48,163 nucleotides of DNA from Rhodopseudomonas pentothenatexigens. Its GTDB lineage: Bacteria > Pseudomonadota > Alphaproteobacteria > Rhizobiales > Xanthobacteraceae. The stretch lies in the NCBI RefSeq assembly GCF_900218015.1, contig NZ_UFQQ01000033.1, positions 1-48,163 of the forward strand, written 5' to 3'. Positions 43,376 to 48,163 of the stretch are shown piece after piece. The notes beneath the pieces are model-generated. The model ran no database searches, had not been told where the DNA came from, and saw only the letters and a program-made list of their open reading frames with translations. Each line of letters opens with the position of its first letter. The first letter of the stretch is position 1. The position numbers were made by a program, and so were the translations under genes.

Positions 43376-44605
43376 ATGACCGGCCGACAGACGCGGCGCG
43401 AATTCGGCGTCACTGCGCTCGCCACCGTCCTTGCCTCGACACTGCCGGCGCCGTTCGTCCAGGCCGCCGGCAAGGCCTACGATCCGGGCGCCAGCGACAC
43501 CGAGATCAGGCTCGGCCAGACCGTGCCGCATTCCGGGCCAGGCTCGCTTTATGGTGTGCTCGGTCGTGTCGGCGAGGCGTATTTCCAGATGCTCAACGAG
43601 ACCGGAGGCATCAACGGCCGCAAGGTCAAATTCCTCAGCGTCGACGACGGCTACAGCGCGCCGAAATGCGTCGAGGCGACGCGGCGGCTGGTGGAGCAGG
43701 AGGAGGTGCTGGCGCTGTTCGGCTCGCTCGGCACCGCTCCGCAGACGGCCGTGCACAAATATCTCAATTCGAAAGGCGTGCCGCAGCTCCTGCTCAACAG
43801 CGGCGCGTCGAAATGGAACGACCCGAAGCAATTCAAATGGACCATGGCGGGCCTGCCGCTGTATCCGACCGAAGCGCGGATCCTAGCCCGGCACGTCCTT
43901 GCGACGAGGCCGAATGCCCGCATCGGCATTCTGTATCAGAACGACGATTTCGGCCGTGACTTCCTCGGCCCATTCAAGAAGGTGCTGCAGGATGCGGGCG
44001 GCACCGCGCAGGTGATCATCGAGCAGAGCTACGACCTCACCGAACCGACGGTGGATTCGCAGCTGATCAATTTGTCCAAGTCCGGCGCGGACGTGTTCTT
44101 CAACATATCGACCGGCAAGGCGGCGTCGCAGTCGATCCGCAAGGTCGCCGAGCTCGGCTGGAAGCCGCTGCATCTGCTGTTCTCGAGCTCGACCGGGCGG
44201 TCCATCCTGAGCGCCGCAGGGATCGCGAACGCCACCGGCGTCGTCGCGGTGCGCTACGCCAAGGAGGTCGGCGGCCCGACGTGGTCCAACGATCCAGACG
44301 TGCTGGCGTTCGAACAGCTGCGCAAGCGCTACCTCCCCAACGTCGATCCGGACAATACGATCGCGTTCGCGGGCTACGGCCAGGCGGTGACGATGGCGGA
44401 AGTGCTGCGCCGCTGCGGCGACGACCTCACCCGCGCCAACGTGCTCAAGCAGGCGATCGGGCTCTCCGGCTTCCGTCCGCCGTATTTCCTCGAAGGCATC
44501 AGTCACAGCTTCACGGCGGACGACTACACGCCGATGAAGACGCTGTTCGTATCGACGTTCAACGGCGCGGACTGGGACATTTCCGACAAGCCCGTCTCCG
44601 AATAG
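43376..44605 (+). CDS. Branched-chain amino acid-type ABC substrate-binding protein
   Basis: 409 residues from ATG at 43376. A twin-arginine-like signal (MTGRQTRREFGVTALATVLAS, cleavage near VQAAG) and a Peripla_BP_6 domain (TEIRLGQTVPHSGPGSLYG, INGRKVKFLSVDDGYSAPK, IGILYQNDDFGRDFLGPFKKVL). This class (LivJ-like) is expanded in Rhodopseudomonas, where members bind aromatic acids, fatty acids or other solutes. No permease or ATPase gene is here, so it must use shared components or act as a sensor. The frame is open from 43253, but those residues do not look like a signal peptide. First gene of a two-gene unit with the P450. Confidence 0.88.
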   Translation: MTGRQTRREFGVTALATVLASTLPAPFVQAAGKAYDPGASDTEIRLGQTVPHSGPGSLYGVLGRVGEAYFQMLNETGGINGRKVKFLSVDDGYSAPKCVEATRRLVEQEEVLALFGSLGTAPQTAVHKYLNSKGVPQLLLNSGASKWNDPKQFKWTMAGLPLYPTEARILARHVLATRPNARIGILYQNDDFGRDFLGPFKKVLQDAGGTAQVIIEQSYDLTEPTVDSQLINLSKSGADVFFNISTGKAASQSIRKVAELGWKPLHLLFSSSTGRSILSAAGIANATGVVAVRYAKEVGGPTWSNDPDVLAFEQLRKRYLPNVDPDNTIAFAGYGQAVTMAEVLRRCGDDLTRANVLKQAIGLSGFRPPYFLEGISHSFTADDYTPMKTLFVSTFNGADWDISDKPVSE

Positions 44606-44721
44606 CGGAGTGCGTCCATGCGCGCATCACCCAGCGTCCATTGGCGAGGTCCGCTGCGTGCGCGGGCCTGCCTCGTAGGCAACGACATCCGTTCAGATCG
44701 ACGGCGGGTTGGGAGATTGCG

Positions 44722-45966
44722 ATGAGCAGTGCAGGGATTGCGGTGACCGAGCTTCCGACCGCACCGGCCGGCATCCTGCCCGGCGACGGGCCATTCTGGG
44801 AACGCCTGCCGCCGCGCGATGCGCGCGCCCTGCGGTTGCCCGACGGCATTCTCCTGCAGGATCAGGATGACGTCCGCACGGCGTTTCGCGACAAACGCCT
44901 GGTCAATCTGGCGCTGGCGATGCTGCGATCGGATCCCGCGGTCGACCCGGCGTTCATCGAACGCCGCACCAAACAGCTCCTCAGTATGGAGGGGCCCGAT
45001 CATCTGCGGCTGCGCCAATTGACGATGACGGCGATGTCGCCGCGGGCCGTAGAGGGCTATCGCGCGCGCATGCGGTCTATCATGGAGAACCTGGTGGCGC
45101 CGGTGCTGCCGCAAGGCCGCTGCGAAGCGGTCGAGGCGCTGCTGCGGCCCTATCCGATCCCGGTGGTGTGCGCCTTGATGGGCATTCCGGATCAGGACAT
45201 TGATTTCTTCTCCCGCGTCTCCGCGGATTGGGTCGCGTTCATGCATATGGGCACCGGCGCTGCCGCCGTGTCCTATGCCGCGCATCTGGATATGGACGCC
45301 TATCTGCTTCCGGTGATCGAGCGCCGCGAGACGCGGCTCGGCGACGACATGCTCAGCCATCTGCTGCGCGCCGAAGAGGACGGCGACCGGCTGACGCGGC
45401 AGGAAATCGTCAACATGATCGGCGGCTTCCTCGCCGCCGGAACCGACACGACGCGCTATGTGCTGGGCAGCGGCCTGTATCTGTTCGCGCAGAATCCCGA
45501 CCAATGGCAGAAGCTGCGCGAGCGCCCCGAACTGGTCGGGCGCGCGGCCGACGAGATGCTGCGCTGCGCGCCGGCCGGCGGCTTCATCTCGCGCTACGCG
45601 TCGACCGACGTCGACGTCAACGGCATCGCCATTCCGAAGGGCACGGCGATCGCGCTGTCGCTGCTGGCGCTGAACTACGACCCGACCATCGTCGCCGAGC
45701 CGCACCGTTTCGACATCGAACGCCCGGTGGTGCGGGCGCCGCATCTGACCTTCGGCTTCGGCCCGCACACCTGTCTCGGTCTGCATCTGGCGAAAGCGGA
45801 GCTCGAGGAGGCGCTGCTGGTGCTGTCGCGCGCCTTCGTGACGCTGGAGCTCGACGGGCCGTGCGAATGGCGGCCGCCGCACGGCCTGCAGGGGCCGACG
45901 CGTCTGCCGATCGCCTTCACCGCCTCGACGGCGGCGAACGGCGAAGCGCGCCGGATGGCCGGCTGA
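44722..45966 (+). CDS. Cytochrome P450
   Basis: 414 residues, soluble bacterial type without membrane anchor. Heme-ligand Cys351 in FGFGPHTCLGLHLAKAELEE, I-helix oxygen motif FLAAGTDTTRY, and the ExxR of DEMLRCAPAG are all present. It should hydroxylate a small hydrophobic substrate with electrons from a ferredoxin that is not encoded nearby. It starts 116 bases after the binding-protein gene, GGGAGATTGC before the ATG, and probably shares the TetR control. Substrate unknown; CYP family not assigned here. Confidence 0.93.
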   Translation: MSSAGIAVTELPTAPAGILPGDGPFWERLPPRDARALRLPDGILLQDQDDVRTAFRDKRLVNLALAMLRSDPAVDPAFIERRTKQLLSMEGPDHLRLRQLTMTAMSPRAVEGYRARMRSIMENLVAPVLPQGRCEAVEALLRPYPIPVVCALMGIPDQDIDFFSRVSADWVAFMHMGTGAAAVSYAAHLDMDAYLLPVIERRETRLGDDMLSHLLRAEEDGDRLTRQEIVNMIGGFLAAGTDTTRYVLGSGLYLFAQNPDQWQKLRERPELVGRAADEMLRCAPAGGFISRYASTDVDVNGIAIPKGTAIALSLLALNYDPTIVAEPHRFDIERPVVRAPHLTFGFGPHTCLGLHLAKAELEEALLVLSRAFVTLELDGPCEWRPPHGLQGPTRLPIAFTASTAANGEARRMAG

Positions 45967-46017
45967 CCGGCGCATGTCGGCCGTGGGTGCGGTCTGCCGT
46001 AGGCGCCGCAGCTTGCT

Positions 46018-47169
46018 TCACAGCACCCGGTAGGCGCCCGGGATCCTCCGCAGCAGATAGGTCGTCGCCCAGCTCAGCAGCAGGCCGAGGGTGAACACGA
46101 TGGCGGCTTTGGCGATCGCCGGCAGATCGTAGTCGTACAGCCAGTATTGCAGCCACAGCATGTAGGCGTAGTGCACCAGGAAGATGCCGTAGGCGTCGTG
46201 CTGCAGCGGATCGAGCAGGCTCCAGCCGCCGCGGCGGAAGCGTAAGAAGACCGCCAGGATGGCGAAGATGATCGCGGCGCTGAAGGCGGTGAGCGCGACG
46301 CTGTAGCTCGCCTCGTACCACATCGGCAGGTCGTCCGGATTGCCGAGGATGCCGCGCTTAATGCCGATCAGGCCCCACATCCCGAGATACGGCACCAGCG
46401 CCACCAGCAGCAACACCCACCATTGCTTCGCCAGCCTGCCGCCGGCGCCGAGCACGCTCTGTTCGGGATGGCAGGCACCGATGCCGGCGCCGATGAAGAA
46501 ATACGCGGTGTACAGCAGCACCCGGCTGGCCTGCACCGCGAACGGGCCCCATTCGAACCAATAGGTCGAGCCGTAGTAGAGCCGCGACGGCACGTAGAGG
46601 ATCGCGGTGATCACGAACACTGCGCCGATGAACAGAGCCGGTGATTTGTAGCCGAGCTTGGCCAGATGATTGATCGGGTCGAGCGAATGCCGCGAAATCC
46701 GGTACAGCACGCCGCCGATCACGCTGAAGATGAACAGCACCCACAGAAACCACAACGGTCCGCTCGGCCACGGACCGACCGCGATCATGTGCTCGTAGAA
46801 CTGCGCGAAGGTCTCGGTCGGATTGGCGCGCAGCGCCAGCGCGTAATAGGCGATCGGGATCACAGTGAAGGCCGCGATCACGAACGGGATGCCGAGCCGG
46901 ATCAGCCGGTCGCGTGCGAGCGAGCCGAATTTCGGCCGGTGGTCCAGGCTCGGCCACAGAAACAGCCCCGACAGCATGAAGAACATCGCCATGAAGAAGC
47001 TGTCGGTGGCGAGCACTACGCAATCGAAGCCGATGAACGAGGTCGGATCGGTGTGGCCGAAATAGGTGTAGGGAATCACCGCATGGTGGATCAGCACCAG
47101 GATGGTGAGGAAGGTGCGGGTGCGGTCGAGCGACAGGTCGCGCACATGAGAAGCCGCGTGCGCGGTCAT
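46018..47169 (-). CDS. Acyltransferase family 3 membrane protein (OafA/YrhL type)
   Basis: 383 residues from ATG 47169; a GTG at 47199 is possible. About ten membrane segments. The N-terminal LDRTRTFLTILVLIHHAVIPY contains the conserved His pair, and SLDHRPKFGSLARDRLIRLGIPF is the Arg-rich loop of this family. It moves acyl groups (often acetyl or succinyl) onto sugars of surface polymers across the inner membrane. No glycan gene is close, so the acceptor is unknown. It converges with the P450 gene, 51 bases apart. Confidence 0.9.
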   Translation of the reverse strand: MTAHAASHVRDLSLDRTRTFLTILVLIHHAVIPYTYFGHTDPTSFIGFDCVVLATDSFFMAMFFMLSGLFLWPSLDHRPKFGSLARDRLIRLGIPFVIAAFTVIPIAYYALALRANPTETFAQFYEHMIAVGPWPSGPLWFLWVLFIFSVIGGVLYRISRHSLDPINHLAKLGYKSPALFIGAVFVITAILYVPSRLYYGSTYWFEWGPFAVQASRVLLYTAYFFIGAGIGACHPEQSVLGAGGRLAKQWWVLLLVALVPYLGMWGLIGIKRGILGNPDDLPMWYEASYSVALTAFSAAIIFAILAVFLRFRRGGWSLLDPLQHDAYGIFLVHYAYMLWLQYWLYDYDLPAIAKAAIVFTLGLLLSWATTYLLRRIPGAYRVL

Positions 47170-47273
47170 GCCGCCGGTGGTGGGATAGGTTACGGTCACG
47201 GAATTAGCCCCGCGCGATGCCGCCGGTGAACTACGATACTGCGCAATAGCTGAATCGCCTCTTCGGCGAATTG

Positions 47274-47636
47274 CTAGGGTTTGAATTCTTCGATTTGAAC
47301 CTTTTGCGGATAGAACGCCAGATAGCCGGCGATCTCCGCCATCGCCGGAAACGGCTCCTCATAGCTCCACACCGCGTTGGGCTGCGGCTCGCCGCCGGCG
47401 ACGATGCTGAAATAGCTGGCATCGCCCTTATAGGGGCAATGTGTGACACGCGTGGTCTTTTCCAGCAGGCTCATGTCCGCGTCTTCCCGCGGAATATACT
47501 GCACCGGCGGATAGCTCGCCTCCTGCAGCGTCAGCGCGCGGCGGGTCTCGGCGATCACCTTGCCGTCTGCGCTGATCCGGACGCCGTTGGGATTTGCCGT
47601 GATCGTGATCGGATGATCGGGGCCGGGGAGCTTCAT
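47274..47636 (-). CDS. DUF427 domain protein
   Basis: 120 residues forming one DUF427 domain: ADGKVIAETRRALTLQEASYPPVQYIPREDADMSLLEKTTRVTHCPYKGDASYFS is the family core (LxE...YxPxxD, TxCPYKGxAxYW). It binds metal or a small ligand in a beta-tent-like fold; function unknown. No signal peptide. Located between the acyltransferase gene and the divergent bolA. Confidence 0.93.
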   Translation of the reverse strand: MKLPGPDHPITITANPNGVRISADGKVIAETRRALTLQEASYPPVQYIPREDADMSLLEKTTRVTHCPYKGDASYFSIVAGGEPQPNAVWSYEEPFPAMAEIAGYLAFYPQKVQIEEFKP

Positions 47637-47799
47637 GGGCGGACCTCAGGGGTGTGTTTCGGGCCGGCGTCACGGTCACCTCGCCGCAATGTGCCGGCGT
47701 GGTGGCTTTGAAAGGGGCGCACTGCGATATAGGATGGCGGTTCAGGAATGCCACCGCGCGCCCCGCGCTGGCAGCCGCGACGATCTGGAGGACGACCGA

Positions 47800-48036
47800 A
47801 TGCCGATGGATGCCCGCGACATCGAGGCCATGATCAAGGCCGCGATCCCCGACGCGGAGGTGACGATTCGCGACCTCGCCGGCGACGGGGACCACTATGC
47901 CGCGACGGTGATCTCGGAGTCGTTCAGGGGCAAGTCGCGTGTCCAGCAGCATCAGATCGTCTATCAGTCGCTGCAGGGGCAGATGGGCGGCGTGCTGCAC
48001 GCGCTGGCCCTGCAAACCGGCGTGCCGGAAGCCTGA
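47800..48036 (+). CDS. BolA family protein
   Basis: 78 residues, alphaproteobacterial BolA (short IbaG-like form). Conserved IKAAIPDAEVTIRDLAGDGDHYAATVISESFRGKSRVQQHQIVYQSLQG, with the His of HQIVY that ligates a [2Fe-2S] cluster shared with a monothiol glutaredoxin. In alphaproteobacteria it usually lies downstream of purL and before grxD. Here about 5.4 kb of other genes separate it from purL, and an IS481-type transposase end follows it instead of grxD. CTGGAGGACGACCGA gives a GGAGG binding site at good spacing. Confidence 0.93.
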   Translation: MPMDARDIEAMIKAAIPDAEVTIRDLAGDGDHYAATVISESFRGKSRVQQHQIVYQSLQGQMGGVLHALALQTGVPEA

Positions 48037-48063
48037 CGCCCTCGTCCGACTGTCGCCGCGACC

Positions 48064-48163
48064 CTAGATGTGGAGCCTCAACAGGTTGTCCTCGGACAGG
48101 CCGAGGCGGCTGATGGGTATTTGTGACTTTATGCCGCCGTGGGGCCGGTGCCAATTGTATCGA
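48064..48163 (-). mobile_element. IS481-family transposase, C-terminal part
   Basis: The minus-strand frame ends in TAG at 48064-48066 and reads backwards from the right edge as RYNWHRPHGGIKSQIP, then ISRLGLSEDNLLRLHI. The YNxxRPHxxL motif holds the last part of the integrase catalytic core and the NLLRLH end is typical of IS481 transposases. An element end beginning TGTCGCCGCGACC may lie at about 48051, 15 bases after the bolA stop. The window shows only the last 32 codons, so intactness cannot be judged. Confidence 0.8.

Noticed and set aside
48037-48163. grxD expected after bolA
   Set aside because: No glutaredoxin sequence is present before the IS481-type transposase end; the gene may lie beyond the window.

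Overview
The window is GC-rich (about two thirds G+C by eye), with tightly packed genes, GTG and TTG starts beside ATG, and intergenic repeats of the kind found in Bradyrhizobiaceae. Protein content (bifunctional PutA, RpsD, MurI, PurL and BolA of alphaproteobacterial type, hemolysin III family protein, YcjX/YcjF pair) points to Rhodopseudomonas palustris or a close relative. This assignment is by recognition, not by a search.

Layout. 1-5,900: a cut gene at the left edge, an oligopeptidase B, a DapA-family lyase/aldolase, a 40-bp-arm GC-rich inverted repeat, and an orphan molybdenum hydroxylase large subunit (form II CoxL-like). 5,900-8,000: an envelope operon of LemA and two TPM-domain proteins. 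8,000-11,400: an Rrf2-type regulator with a CPYC thioredoxin-reductase-like flavoprotein, a glutathione S-transferase, and a membrane coiled-coil protein closed by a strong terminator.

11,450-20,040 is the most interesting part. It holds an AprA-like flavoprotein, an AprB-like 2x[4Fe-4S] ferredoxin, a HEAT-repeat protein, an Fpr-type ferredoxin-NADP reductase, a DUF971 protein, a Crp/Fnr regulator, and a NitT/TauT-type ABC importer. The importer's binding protein carries an extra C-terminal NosL-like domain. Four promoters in the cluster share a GCAACTAATTGC-like site at similar distances from the start codons. I read this as one regulon for uptake of a small solute and its NADPH-linked redox conversion; the substrate is unknown, and no sat, dsr, qmo or nos gene is in the window.

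20,100-34,100: CoA-transferase family III, PutA, a secreted protein of unknown function, a His-rich secreted peptide, a membrane cytochrome b-like/ferredoxin/adenylate cyclase fusion, YcjF/YcjX, a hemolysin III family protein, an SDR, a Gly-Arg repeat secreted peptide and a threonine aldolase. 34,100-38,350: rpsD, a two-gene toxin-antitoxin-like pair with a 20-bp palindrome in its promoter, an acyltransferase coupled to a secreted cupin, murI and a thioesterase. 38,500-48,163: TrpB2, PurL, then a TetR / branched-chain-type binding protein / P450 group with a palindromic operator candidate, an acyltransferase-3 membrane protein, DUF427, BolA, and the 3' end of an IS481-type transposase at the right edge. 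No tRNA, rRNA or CRISPR array was seen.
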